The notes: generated from the letters alone by a model not told the origin. 64,000 nt of DNA from Lactobacillus sp. ESL0677 (GCF_029392875.1 NZ_CP113946.1:1964799-2028798); one strand, 5' to 3'. Numbered from the stretch's first letter, positions 18,278 through 27,309 are shown. A program made the numbers and translations.

Positions 18278-19577
18278 TAATCGCACCTTCTTGTTCAGGA
18301 TTAAGCCGAGGCTCAATCTTCTCACCAATTTTAATAATCGGTAACAATAGACAAGCATCCAACACTAACAAAATTATCGGGAAAACTAATGCCACCCAAT
18401 CACCATTAGTACCGAAAAACGGAATTAAAATTCCCGGTGTACCCTTTAAAATCGGATAGACTGACACGGGTAAAATATGAAGACTAATCGCACAGGCAGC
18501 AAGCAGCATATTTATCAGCGGCAATACTAATATCGGCAAAATAAACAACGGATTTAAAATTAGCGGCATCCCCACAGCAAAGCCCAATGTTGAGCTAAAC
18601 GCTACTGGTAATAAGCTGAGCAGTGCCAACGCCTCAATCTCATGATTTTTTTGTCTAAGCAAAAGCACCACAATAATTGCCAGCACAATACTTGTACCAC
18701 CCATCGTCCCATAATTATTAATTAGTGAACTACCTAAAAATTTGTACGGTACATTCCATGAATTACCGTGATGCAACGCATAAGTCAAATTTTCTGCTGT
18801 ATAAGCATTGTTAATCGTTCCCGACATTGAACGTAGTGGATAGCCAATGCCTAACCACCCTAACAACGTGATTACTGCCGATAATAACATGCCTTCAGCC
18901 AAATTATTGGTCGTTTGCATTCGGCTGACAATTTCATTAAAACTCGCAGAATTTAACATTTTTAGTTGGAGTTCATAAATAATAACTCCTAAAATAATAC
19001 CTAAAATCAATGATACGACCATTGGCAGCACACTTGCCCACGCCCGATGACGAATCCATTTAACGTTCTCTCTTTTAACAAGAACGTACCGTTTGCCCAA
19101 AAGATGAAAAACCTGCCCCACACAATAACCGACGATTAACGCAATAAACACACCATCAACCTGCAATAAGCTAGCTGTAAAGGGCACGCGACTATCGCGG
19201 CCGCTACTTGAAGCATACGCGCAAAAAAGAATAACTAACACAGCCGCCATGCCAGCCATTGTTGAATCGCGCTGATATATTCGAGCAGTATAACGCGCCA
19301 TAAAATAGGTGGCATAAACGCCAAAAACGCCAAAAGTCACCTGCACCATTCCGCGACTTACAAAGGAACCAGCATACCATAAATGATCTGACAAAATTTT
19401 ATCCAAACCAAAAATATTGTAAATCAACCCGTTAGGCGAAAATACAAGATCAAATAAAAGTTGAAAATATGAACCCAAAACAGCAATCGGCATTAACATT
19501 ACTAGTGTTCTTTGCGTTGCTTGAAAAAATGAACGTTGCCGCAACCACACTACAGTCCTTGTAAAAAAATCAATCAT
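18264..19577 (-). CDS. Orphan PTS EIIC-type membrane permease
   Basis: A 437-residue integral membrane protein with about ten hydrophobic segments and the C-terminal signature of lactose/cellobiose-type EIIC proteins ('ILKGTPGILIPFFGTNGDW' around residue 385). No EIIA or EIIB gene is nearby, so it would have to borrow partners, or it works without phosphorylation. It begins the operon that continues with the DUF915 hydrolase and the UvrA-like ATPase. The substrate is unknown. The arrangement is consistent with a cell-envelope or stress role rather than a dedicated sugar pathway, but that is speculation. Confidence 0.78.
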   Translation of the reverse strand: MIDFFTRTVVWLRQRSFFQATQRTLVMLMPIAVLGSYFQLLFDLVFSPNGLIYNIFGLDKILSDHLWYAGSFVSRGMVQVTFGVFGVYATYFMARYTARIYQRDSTMAGMAAVLVILFCAYASSSGRDSRVPFTASLLQVDGVFIALIVGYCVGQVFHLLGKRYVLVKRENVKWIRHRAWASVLPMVVSLILGIILGVIIYELQLKMLNSASFNEIVSRMQTTNNLAEGMLLSAVITLLGWLGIGYPLRSMSGTINNAYTAENLTYALHHGNSWNVPYKFLGSSLINNYGTMGGTSIVLAIIVVLLLRQKNHEIEALALLSLLPVAFSSTLGFAVGMPLILNPLFILPILVLPLINMLLAACAISLHILPVSVYPILKGTPGILIPFFGTNGDWVALVFPIILLVLDACLLLPIIKIGEKIEPRLNPEQEGAINAQK

Positions 19578-19716
19578 TAATTTACGCCTTTACTTTATTA
19601 ATCTAAATAATAATACTCAACTCTCTTAAGTCTACCAGCTCTAAACAATTAGTGGTTTTTTAACAGCAAATTTTAAAAAAATGCTATAATGAGTGTAGTT
19701 TGTGAAAGGTGAAAAA

Positions 19717-19959
19717 ATGAGTAAGAAGAGAATTGAGTTAAACGAAAAAACAGAAAAATTGGTAGAAAAATATCTTGATGTAAATGAATCTGATATTAAT
19801 GAATTGACCAATAAGGCGCTGCAGTCGTTTCTTATTAATCATCTCAGTGCTAGCCAAGTCAAAGACGCATTACAAGAAATAGATGGTATCAGCGGGGCAA
19901 GCACTAAATATTCAGAACACTTATTTAAAAATAGCATTGACGACTTAAACAGATTCTAA
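19717..19959 (+). CDS. Small charged protein of unknown function
   Basis: An 80-residue, Lys/Glu/Asn-rich, mostly helical soluble protein. I do not recognise a family. The first half ('RIELNEKTEKLVEKYLDVNESDINELTNKALQ', residues 4-35) vaguely resembles a ribbon-helix-helix DNA-binding unit, but without a clear motif. It has its own extended -10 promoter (TGCTATAAT, 19682-19690), AAAGGTG before the ATG, and a strong terminator after the stop, which argue that it is real and independently transcribed. Confidence 0.65.
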   Translation: MSKKRIELNEKTEKLVEKYLDVNESDINELTNKALQSFLINHLSASQVKDALQEIDGISGASTKYSEHLFKNSIDDLNRF

Positions 19960-19978
19960 AATCTGTTACTAACTAAAA

Positions 19979-20005
19979 AAGCAGGAGCTTACTCCTGCTT
20001 TTTTT
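19979..20005. terminator. Bidirectional terminator
   Basis: AAGCAGGAG and CTCCTGCTT form a 9 bp perfect stem with a CTTA loop, with A6 before and T7 after, between the small convergent gene and the DUF975 gene. Confidence 0.9.
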
Positions 20006-20759
20006 ATTCCCTAAATTGGTTACCCGCCAAATTCCGGTAAAATTCTGCCTTAGTCGCTTGAATATATGGTGTCAGTACTAATGAACCAATACCAACACAT
20101 AGGCCAATTATTGCCGCGTGAGCAAACACTTGATAAAGACTCGTAATACTAATCAAAGCGGTTAATCCAAAACTAATTAAGCCGCTCACTACATACAGCA
20201 AAATATACCAGCCCATAAAACTCAGGTCGAGGACAAACAACTCCCACTTGTGTCCAGCCATTAAGTCTTTGCTAGCTGTCACCCCAGCAGTAAACCCAAC
20301 ATGCTGACCACTATCTACCATGTCTTTTACAATATAAGGCGTCATCGCGTAAGAATAAGACTTAATTAACCCGGGGATAACTAACAATAAAAACCATAAA
20401 AATTCAAAAACATTTTGCATCAAATAATTGAGCAGTTCTGGAATAAAAAGATTATCATAAAAGGCCGAAAAAGCCGACTTAATAACGTTATCCTTACGAC
20501 CATCACATAAATTTAAAAAGGTGACCGCGTAACTCAATGCAAAAAAACTAATAAAAATTGATAAGCCAATTTGCAATAACCATTGCAGCTGAACCTTGTA
20601 ATCCATTCCCGCAATGTTACCGCGCACAGCAAACTGCATATAACTAGGACTAGAAACAATTAAATTAATTACAGAAATAATCAATGCTACGCCAACAGCC
20701 CAGCGCCAATTACCATGTAATTTTTCTTTTGCCTCTGCTTTTAATTCTGCTCTGGTCAT
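20004..20759 (-). CDS. DUF975 integral membrane protein
   Basis: A 251-residue membrane protein with the DUF975 start ('MTRAELKAEAKEKLHGNW') and about six hydrophobic segments (around residues 20-38, 60-85, 110-130, 165-190, 190-215 and 220-240). Function is unknown across the family. AAGGAG lies 8 nt before the ATG. The stop codon overlaps the T-run of the terminator at 19979-20005. About 80 bp upstream ends a structured RNA with its own terminator, which could act as an attenuator for this gene or be an independent small RNA. Confidence 0.85.
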   Translation of the reverse strand: MTRAELKAEAKEKLHGNWRWAVGVALIISVINLIVSSPSYMQFAVRGNIAGMDYKVQLQWLLQIGLSIFISFFALSYAVTFLNLCDGRKDNVIKSAFSAFYDNLFIPELLNYLMQNVFEFLWFLLLVIPGLIKSYSYAMTPYIVKDMVDSGQHVGFTAGVTASKDLMAGHKWELFVLDLSFMGWYILLYVVSGLISFGLTALISITSLYQVFAHAAIIGLCVGIGSLVLTPYIQATKAEFYRNLAGNQFRE

Positions 20760-20839
20760 AGTTAAGCTCCTTTTTATTAGTAAATATAATTTATATTATA
20801 CACTATTTTTATAAAAATAATAGCAGAAGTTAAGGCATC

Positions 20840-20964
20840 AAAAAAGCCTAGTTCCACCAACATCGGAACTAAGCTCACACAGTGTTGTGCCGTTATTACT
20901 GACCACATATAGAAGTTAGCATTTTCGCTACCGGAGAAAATGAATACTTTCCTATAACGACACA
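20840..20964 (-). ncRNA. Candidate structured small RNA or attenuator leader
   Basis: On the minus strand a promoter (TTGTCT at 20993-20998, 17 bp, TAAAAT at 20970-20975, with a TGC extension) is followed by a long hairpin: 20955-20967 pairs with 20883-20895 over up to 13 bp, enclosing an inner hairpin CATTTTC/GAAAATG. A perfect intrinsic terminator follows (AGCTTAGTTCC with GGAACTAGGCT, then T6, ending at 20840). The predicted RNA is about 125 nt. I do not recognise it as a known riboswitch. A 73-codon open frame crosses it but overlaps the promoter and looks like chance. Confidence 0.6.
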
Positions 20965-21001
20965 ACAAAATTTTAGCATTCAATTTGACAAAAGACAAGG
21001 T

Positions 21002-21976
21002 TTAACCTGTTATATTTTCACTACCAGACTTTAAGCCAATCAGTCGACCCATAATTTGATTAATCTCTGCCTTTAAAATGACAAACTGACCAGCCTTAGT
21101 CTGGTTAGACTGGATAATCATCATTGTCTTACCATTATCAGTAGTACGCATAAAGGTATAGTAACCCTCGCCAGCACCATTAGCGGTTTTAACATTGTAC
21201 TTAATGTTATTGTATAAACCACCATTATAATATACGGGTGGACCAGCTTCATACAGCAACTTGCGACTTGCGTTAGTTAAAATTTTACCAGCTAAAATAT
21301 AATGCATTACTTTAGCAACATCTTCATTTGACATGACAACAGAACCAGCACCAAGCTCATTACGAGCATCGCGCAAAGCCGCCTTGTGCTTAACAGTAAT
21401 ATAGCGACCATGATGATAAATCATCCCTGGAACCAAACCACTGCCAATAATTTTTTCGGATTTCGACCATAAAAATGCGGTGTGTTTCAATTGTAACGGT
21501 TTAATGTAGCTTTCTCGGAACAATTGTTCATAGCTTTGACCAGTAATCTGCGACATAATGCCACATAAATAAATATAATTAAGTGAACTATAATGCCATT
21601 GCCCTAGCAGTTTTGACGTAAATATCGTTCTGGCAGCATCGTGATTAATGTTGTCATCGTCGGATATAAAATGCTTACGGCCCAATTTGGCTCCAGGCTT
21701 TAAGTCCAGACCAGCAGTCATTGTCAGCAGGTTTTTAATCGTTATCTTTTTAGCTCCCGGAATTTCCGGATAAAACTTACTTAAATGATCGTGCAGATTT
21801 AATTTTCCTTTTTGCACTTCGTGCATTACCATTGCGGCCGTCATCGACTTTTGGACAGAATTAATTAAATAACTAGTGTCAGTCGTGTTTTCTGTAGCAT
21901 AGTCCAGCAAAGTTTTACCATTTTTAATTACTAAAACAGAACCTTTTATTCCCAGAGCATCAATTTTCTGGCGCAC
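21002..21976 (-). CDS. Serine beta-lactamase-fold hydrolase coupled to dltD
   Basis: A 324-residue serine hydrolase of the beta-lactamase/penicillin-binding-protein fold. The catalytic SxxK is 'SVQK' near residue 40, the YxN-like motif is in 'HYSSLNYIY' near 130, and the C-terminal region has 'VKTANGAGEG'. The GTG start overlaps the dltD stop (TAGTG), so translation is coupled. No signal peptide or membrane segment is visible, which is odd for an envelope enzyme. S. aureus FmtA, of the same fold, removes D-alanine from teichoic acids; a related role is suggested only by the operon position. Confidence 0.78.
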   Translation of the reverse strand: MRQKIDALGIKGSVLVIKNGKTLLDYATENTTDTSYLINSVQKSMTAAMVMHEVQKGKLNLHDHLSKFYPEIPGAKKITIKNLLTMTAGLDLKPGAKLGRKHFISDDDNINHDAARTIFTSKLLGQWHYSSLNYIYLCGIMSQITGQSYEQLFRESYIKPLQLKHTAFLWSKSEKIIGSGLVPGMIYHHGRYITVKHKAALRDARNELGAGSVVMSNEDVAKVMHYILAGKILTNASRKLLYEAGPPVYYNGGLYNNIKYNVKTANGAGEGYYTFMRTTDNGKTMMIIQSNQTKAGQFVILKAEINQIMGRLIGLKSGSENITG

Positions 21977-23283
21977 TAATTGTCTTTTAAACTTTCCTTC
22001 TGACTTGTATCTGCAGGCGTCTTATCAGTTACACTAATTGCATACGGCTTGTTTTGCCATTTTTTAGTGTAAAAATAATTATGAATATTATAGTTATAAG
22101 GCAAGTTAGTTTTTGCCATGAACGGCTTAACCGCTTGATCAACTGCAACCCAGCCGCGCCAACCAAGGTGAATCGTATCTTCCATAAAGTACTGTTGTCC
22201 GCCGCGTTTTGATAAATCTTCAACGTTAGCAAAACCTTGACTGGCAAGCTGATACTTAATCTTAGAAACGGACCTCTGGTACATCTTTTGTGATAAGCCA
22301 GTATAGCTTGCCCACTTATGATTAATTGGCGGTATGATAAACAACACGTTAGTGTGTTGCTTAGCAAACTGCTGCAGCATTAATTCAAAATCACTATATT
22401 CAGCTGACTTAGTATAATCAAACTTGCGTTGGCTATTCTTCAGCTTGCGTAAATTCTTTTTATCCAGCCTCGTTCTATAGAAGCTATTATTAATCCCAAA
22501 CGTGTTGGAATTAGTATGCTTGGCTGCTTGCTCATCAGCAACTTGCTCAAGCCCAGCAACTGAATATTGCTTAGGCAATAGCCTTGCACGAGCGCGAATT
22601 TTTTGAATCCGATCACGCAGTTGGAACGTACTAAAGAATTTATCTTCAGTGTTCAACATGCGGCGTTGATTTTCCAAGATAAATCTTTGCGTTGAACTTA
22701 ATTGCTGACCTTGGGCAACTTTACGCATTCCCGACTTAATTTCACCTTTTACTTCTGGCATCTGCAAGAAGCGCTTAGCTGCGTAACGGTTTGTTATGGT
22801 ACTCTTTTTGATTCCCAATAAGAAATTGCAAGCTTGCAGCGGTGAGTAATATAAAGTAAACGCGTTCGGGTCTTGACCCTTCTTCGTAAACCATTGCGGT
22901 GAAATAATAACTACCGCTTTTTTATTCTTCAATTGCTGCGCTGTGCCCTGCATCCCTAAGAATTGAGCTAGTGATTGACTGCCGGGTCCACCAAGCAAAA
23001 ATGGCCGATAATTGCGGTGATACTTTTCAGCTAAAACACTTGGGTGTAGCGGGTCCATTCGCGATAATTCACTTGAGCCGTAAAACGGCACATAACCCTC
23101 GTCAAAGGCATTTTGCTTCATTCGCGAGCCCTTAAAAATAGTCGTCGTCTGTGAATTAGCTGCTTGATAAATCGAATCTTTCGAAAAAGTTCGCTCCCAT
23201 GGCAGTAACAAAATCACCAAAAGCAGGATTATAGCGCAGAGAACCGGGCCAAAAATCTGCCACAGTCGGCGTTTGTTATTCAT
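21976..23283 (-). CDS. dltD: D-alanyl-lipoteichoic acid transfer protein DltD
   Basis: DltD acts outside the membrane in the last step of teichoic acid D-alanylation. A single N-terminal membrane segment (residues about 9-30) anchors the SGNH-like catalytic domain. The family landmarks are 'FYGSSELSRMDPLHPSV' (nucleophile Ser near residue 71), 'LLGGPGSQSL' and 'DTIHLGWRGWVAVD' near 370 with the catalytic Asp and His. The 435-residue length is normal. It overlaps dltC by 8 bp. Confidence 0.95.
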   Translation of the reverse strand: MNNKRRLWQIFGPVLCAIILLLVILLLPWERTFSKDSIYQAANSQTTTIFKGSRMKQNAFDEGYVPFYGSSELSRMDPLHPSVLAEKYHRNYRPFLLGGPGSQSLAQFLGMQGTAQQLKNKKAVVIISPQWFTKKGQDPNAFTLYYSPLQACNFLLGIKKSTITNRYAAKRFLQMPEVKGEIKSGMRKVAQGQQLSSTQRFILENQRRMLNTEDKFFSTFQLRDRIQKIRARARLLPKQYSVAGLEQVADEQAAKHTNSNTFGINNSFYRTRLDKKNLRKLKNSQRKFDYTKSAEYSDFELMLQQFAKQHTNVLFIIPPINHKWASYTGLSQKMYQRSVSKIKYQLASQGFANVEDLSKRGGQQYFMEDTIHLGWRGWVAVDQAVKPFMAKTNLPYNYNIHNYFYTKKWQNKPYAISVTDKTPADTSQKESLKDN

Positions 23284-23515
23284 TTTCTAAGCTTTCCACC
23301 TTTGCCACAATCTTAGCTGGCGTGTCCCATTCTGTTCTTTCAAATTCTGAAACAGGAACATCAATATCAAATTTTTCTTGCAAGCTAAGCAGCATTTGCA
23401 CACTTGCCATTGAATCCATTAATCCGCTAGAAAAAATGTTTTCGTCCATTTCATCTGACAAATCTTCACCAGTTAAATCTTGTAAAATTGCTAAAACTTC
23501 TTTTTTGGTATCCAT
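23276..23515 (-). CDS. dltC: D-alanyl carrier protein
   Basis: This 79-residue acyl-carrier-protein-like helical bundle carries D-alanine on a phosphopantetheine arm attached to the Ser in 'LMDSMASVQ' (residue about 34). It receives D-Ala from DltA and passes it to the DltB/DltD membrane complex. The size and acidic character match DltC. It lies between dltB and dltD in the standard order. Confidence 0.96.
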   Translation of the reverse strand: MDTKKEVLAILQDLTGEDLSDEMDENIFSSGLMDSMASVQMLLSLQEKFDIDVPVSEFERTEWDTPAKIVAKVESLENE

Positions 23516-23553
23516 TCTTAAAACCTCTTAAATCCTTTAAATAAAATTTCTCA

Positions 23554-24786
23554 TTATTTCCAGCCAAACCATAATTGACTTAGGAAGCCGGAAAAAATTA
23601 AGAAACTAAAACAAACAACATTAAATGTTAGAAAAATCGCAAACCATTTTGTAAACTTGTTCGACGGAATTTGGTCTTTGTGTTTCTTTTTAAATCTAAG
23701 CCAATAATCATTGATAATAATTGCAGTTGCATGAAATGCACCGTAAACGATGTAGTACCATGTTAATCCGTGCCAAAATCCCATGATTAAAAATAAAAGG
23801 AAGTATGACACTTGTGATAATCTAATGCGGTTCTTAAACAGCTTTTTCTTCATTGCAAAGAAGGTAAACCGCATATAAATGTAATCGCGGAACCAGAATG
23901 ATAGCGTCATGTGCCAGCGATTCCAGAATTCCTTAATATTTTGTGAAATAAACGGTTTGTTAAAGTTCATTGGTGTATGAATGCCCATAAAATAGGAAAT
24001 TGATACAGCAAACAATGAATATCCAGCAAAGTCAAAGAACAAATACATACTGTAACAGTACATATAAGCAACAACCCACCAGGACAGTCTTAACCCACCA
24101 ACAGCAGTGCCAGCAATTAACGCTGACTTGCTAATAATCGGAAGCCAATAAGTCCCAAAGAACCAACCTAAAACAAACTTATAAAGAAAGCCTTGGAACA
24201 AATAGCGCACGGCATGTGCCAAATCATCGATGTATTGCTCGCGTTTAGGTGCAGTATCGCATTCCTTAGCAAACCTACGGTAACGATCAATTGGTCCTGA
24301 CGAAATTGTCGGGAAGAACAATAGAAAGCGCAGGTATGTGCCAAGATTGACTTCTTTAATTGCTCCATCACGAATTTCCATGATGACTTGCACCGTCTTA
24401 AAGGTAATATAGGAAATACCTAAGAAAGCAAGTACACCGGGAATTTTAGCCTTAGGAAATGCCGTTTGGATTTTTACCAATGCCAGTGGAATAATTGCTA
24501 CAATTACCGCTAAATAAAAGACCCACGTCTTATTTTTGCCAACCTTGCGATAATGCAAATAACCGTAGGTCAGCAGCAGCTCAATTGCAAGATAGATTAA
24601 CAGACTAACACCTTGCTGCCACTTAGTACCATCAAAAATCAAAAACAGAAAGACTAACGAAAAGATAACCTCGTAAGTTTTCAATCGGTGACCATAATAC
24701 AAGCTGACAATCATCGGTAATAAACCAACAATCAGATAAATAAAATACTGCGGATTTCCATAAGGCTGCAAGTTAATGAAGTTCAC
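23554..24786 (-). CDS. dltB: D-alanyl transfer MBOAT protein DltB
   Basis: DltB is a membrane-bound O-acyltransferase that moves D-alanine across the membrane. The 410 residues contain about eleven hydrophobic segments, 'ISSGPIDRYRRF' near residue 155, 'NKPFISQNIKEFWNRWHMTLS' (residues about 265-285) and 'FWHGLTWYYIVYG' with the catalytic His near 335. The GTG start overlaps the dltA stop as TAGTG, the same coupling seen between dltD and the serine hydrolase. Confidence 0.96.
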   Translation of the reverse strand: MNFINLQPYGNPQYFIYLIVGLLPMIVSLYYGHRLKTYEVIFSLVFLFLIFDGTKWQQGVSLLIYLAIELLLTYGYLHYRKVGKNKTWVFYLAVIVAIIPLALVKIQTAFPKAKIPGVLAFLGISYITFKTVQVIMEIRDGAIKEVNLGTYLRFLLFFPTISSGPIDRYRRFAKECDTAPKREQYIDDLAHAVRYLFQGFLYKFVLGWFFGTYWLPIISKSALIAGTAVGGLRLSWWVVAYMYCYSMYLFFDFAGYSLFAVSISYFMGIHTPMNFNKPFISQNIKEFWNRWHMTLSFWFRDYIYMRFTFFAMKKKLFKNRIRLSQVSYFLLFLIMGFWHGLTWYYIVYGAFHATAIIINDYWLRFKKKHKDQIPSNKFTKWFAIFLTFNVVCFSFLIFSGFLSQLWFGWK

Positions 24787-26300
24787 TACTCATTAACCTC
24801 CTTAATTACAGCTTTAATATCTACCTTACCATTTTGCGAAACCGGTAATTTTTCACGGTAAACAAAACGTTGGGGAATCATATAAGGCATTAGACCATCA
24901 GCTAAATCAGCTCTAATCGCTTTAGTGATTTCAGCTTCTGAATACTGCTTTTTAACACCATCTTTTAGTTCAATTTCAGCAATAATCTGCTTAACCGTGT
25001 GATCTTTATTATATTTTGGCGCAGCAACCCCATGATCAACAAACTTGTTTTTGCCAAGATAATGGTTGATTTCTTCAAGCTCAATTCTGTAACCATTAAA
25101 TTTAATTTGAAAATCAATGCGGCCACGATAAAACAGCATGTCGCCATCAAAGAAGCCCTCGTCCCCTGAGCGGTGACTCATGTATTTATCAGCAGGATCT
25201 TTAAAGAAGCCCTTCGCTGTTTTTTCAGGATTATTCATATAACCCTTAGAGACACTTGGCCCCTCAATAATGATTTCGCCCTCATTCGGTTGATCGCCCT
25301 TAGACTTATCAATCGTGATGCGCGTGTCTGCCTTAACTCTCCCAATTGGCAAACGATCATATTTAGCCAAGACATCATCGGTAATTTCAACTTGGGTAAC
25401 AGCAACCGTTGTTTCGGTTGGGCCATAAGTATTGAAGATTTTACTGCTTGGAAACTTCTTACGCAGCATTGCCACTTCCGTGTGCGGTAATTCTTCACCA
25501 CAAAATAGGAAGTGGGTTAAATCTGGATGGTGTGTACCATCAAAAGTCTTATCCAAGAAGCACATTTGAGCAAATGACGGTGTTGAAACCCAAACGTTAA
25601 ATTGCAGTTTAGGCATTGTCATAAATAATTGAGCAAAGTTCTGGGTAACATCATGTGGTAAAACAACCAGCTTACCAGCACCAACTAGTGCTGGATAAAG
25701 ACTCATTACAGAAAGGTCAAACGAGTATGGCGCTTGAACCAAAAAGCTTGGATGCTCAGGTAGAGCAAAGTCAGCCATTTCCCAATTAACAAAGCTTAAC
25801 AAGTTATCATGACTAATTTGCACGCCCTTTGGCTTGCCACTAGTTCCAGAAGTAAAGATAATGTAGAAATTATCAGCTCCCGCAACAAAGTTAGCAGGAT
25901 CAACTGCAAAATCACTATCTTCAACCTCAGCTGGATGAACAATTTGCAATTGAGACAAATCAATTTCAGGTAAATCATCAATTGCCAGTACAACCTGTGC
26001 TTGTGAAACTTCCTGAATCATTACTAGCCGTTCTGCATTGGAATAGCTGGCAATTGGAATATACGCATGGCCGGACTTGACACAGCCTAAAAAACTAGCA
26101 ACCATTTCAAAAGTTTGCCCGCCCCAGATCATAATTGGACTATGCTCCGGAATATTTAAACTGTTAATTTTATGCGCCCAAGCATTCGAGCGCCGTTCAA
26201 GATCACCATAGGTATTAGTTTGACCAAGATAATCATAAGCAATCCGATCTGGATCAGCTTTAGCAATTTCGTCAATTTTCTTAATTATATTTTTAATCAT
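24786..26300 (-). CDS. dltA: D-alanine--D-alanyl carrier protein ligase
   Basis: DltA activates D-alanine with ATP and loads it on DltC in the cytoplasm. The 504-residue adenylate-forming enzyme shows 'IIFTSGTSGKPKGVQISH' (P-loop-like motif near residue 148), 'NTYGPTETTVAVT' near 292, 'RSGDEGFF' near 378 and 'NGYRIELEEIN' near 405, with the catalytic Lys in 'QNGKVDIKA' near the C-terminus. AAGGTGG lies 8 nt before the ATG. It follows dltX by 15 bp. Confidence 0.96.
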   Translation of the reverse strand: MIKNIIKKIDEIAKADPDRIAYDYLGQTNTYGDLERRSNAWAHKINSLNIPEHSPIMIWGGQTFEMVASFLGCVKSGHAYIPIASYSNAERLVMIQEVSQAQVVLAIDDLPEIDLSQLQIVHPAEVEDSDFAVDPANFVAGADNFYIIFTSGTSGKPKGVQISHDNLLSFVNWEMADFALPEHPSFLVQAPYSFDLSVMSLYPALVGAGKLVVLPHDVTQNFAQLFMTMPKLQFNVWVSTPSFAQMCFLDKTFDGTHHPDLTHFLFCGEELPHTEVAMLRKKFPSSKIFNTYGPTETTVAVTQVEITDDVLAKYDRLPIGRVKADTRITIDKSKGDQPNEGEIIIEGPSVSKGYMNNPEKTAKGFFKDPADKYMSHRSGDEGFFDGDMLFYRGRIDFQIKFNGYRIELEEINHYLGKNKFVDHGVAAPKYNKDHTVKQIIAEIELKDGVKKQYSEAEITKAIRADLADGLMPYMIPQRFVYREKLPVSQNGKVDIKAVIKEVNE

Positions 26301-26315
26301 ATTAGTAACACCACC

Positions 26316-26468
26316 TTAGAATTCGTCGTAAATAAAGTGAACCGAAGTAAGGCCGCTATATTGATACAAATAGATTAGTGCCAGTAAAATGACACAATAA
26401 ATAATTGTTGTCAGAACAAACTTCCCTATTCGTTTGCCCCGAGAATCAATTTTCTCTTTTTTATCCAT
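26316..26468 (-). CDS. dltX: DltX, small membrane peptide of the dlt operon
   Basis: A 50-residue peptide with a basic N-terminus, one membrane segment ('FVLTTIIYCVILLALIYLY', residues 17-35) and the C-terminal 'FIYDEF', which matches the FxYxxF motif of DltX. In this family the C-terminal motif is proposed to receive the D-alanyl group during transfer. The ATG follows GGGAG. It is the first gene of the dlt operon. It is short enough to be missed by gene callers. Confidence 0.92.
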   Translation of the reverse strand: MDKKEKIDSRGKRIGKFVLTTIIYCVILLALIYLYQYSGLTSVHFIYDEF

Positions 26469-26583
26469 ATATCTCCCTCAATAACAATAAATATACTAAC
26501 GACTATATTACTACAATTAGCAAGCAACCCGATATTCGCCTAATAGATTTTACTAAATTTAAATATTTTTGTTTGTATACCAA

Positions 26584-26907
26584 TCAGTCGTTCAACTTGC
26601 GGCAATTGTGATAAGCAAAATACAACGGAATAACAATAATTATGGAGATAAATAGCAAGGCAAATACCAGTAACGCTAACACATTACGCACCTTTTCCCA
26701 TTTTGTACTATTTGCCGTTGTTAATAAAAATACCGCAAACAAAATAATGATGGTTAATTCCGTTAAAAACAGGTAAGAATAACCCGCTAAACCCATGCTG
26801 CTAGTAAATTGCCACAGATATAGCCACGCTGAAGCCGGCAATAAACATAGCCATCCAGCAAATCGCAGCCAAAAAACAATTTTTTTATGATAAATTTCTT
26901 GTTTCAT
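26584..26907 (-). CDS. Small three-helix membrane protein, unknown
   Basis: A 107-residue protein with three hydrophobic segments (about residues 12-32, 42-62 and 74-96) and a basic N-terminus. AAGGAAAG precedes the ATG by 3-4 nt. I do not recognise a family. It lies 115 bp upstream of dltX on the same strand and could be cotranscribed with the dlt operon, although the gap leaves room for a separate dlt promoter. Confidence 0.6.
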   Translation of the reverse strand: MKQEIYHKKIVFWLRFAGWLCLLPASAWLYLWQFTSSMGLAGYSYLFLTELTIIILFAVFLLTTANSTKWEKVRNVLALLVFALLFISIIIVIPLYFAYHNCRKLND

Positions 26908-27064
26908 TTCTTTCCTTAATTGCCTCTTAGGCAGTAACCTAACACAAAAATCAGTCTAATTATAACAAGCAAAAAGTTAACAAACAATTTTTTAATTATT
27001 GAAAAATTATTCTATTTTTCAAATTCGTCACACTTTTTTCATATTTAACAGTTATACTAAAAGA

Positions 27065-27219
27065 GTAATAAACAAGGAATGGAAGCCTCGTATATTACAA
27101 CTCAACTTTTTTGTTTTTCATTCATACTCCTCCAAGTATAAATAATGAACAAACCGAAATGACTTATAAGTCAATTTCATATCTATCCCTTTCGACTCAC
27201 GTGTGTTGCGTGAGTTTTT
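27065..27219 (+). ncRNA. Candidate anti-Shine-Dalgarno small RNA 1
   Basis: The predicted RNA starts near 27065 behind a TATACT -10 element (27053-27058). It has a 5' hairpin (GTAATA with TATTAC), a pyrimidine-rich unpaired stretch containing CATTCATACTCCTCC (27119-27133), a small hairpin (27161-27172) and a terminator (ACTCACG/CGTGAGT then T5, to 27219). The unpaired motif is the exact complement of a ribosome-binding site plus start codon. This is the layout of the streptococcal csRNAs. The -35 is weak. A 20-codon frame also starts inside (27079). Confidence 0.55.
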
Positions 27220-27309
27220 CTTTTACCTTTAAAAGTTCTAAAGAAATTCTTTACTATTTCATAAGAAAATTACCACGCTAATTTCATAATTTACGTTTAA
27301 TATTTAAAT

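Noticed and set aside
20777..20998. 73-codon minus-strand reading frame between the serine hydrolase and DUF975 genes
   Set aside because: It starts at TTG inside the promoter of the predicted structured RNA, crosses its hairpins and terminator, has no ribosome-binding site and resembles no protein.
27030..27058. CiaR binding repeat upstream of the tandem small RNAs
   Set aside because: No NTTAAG direct repeat with 5-bp spacing is present, so streptococcal CiaR-type control cannot be claimed.
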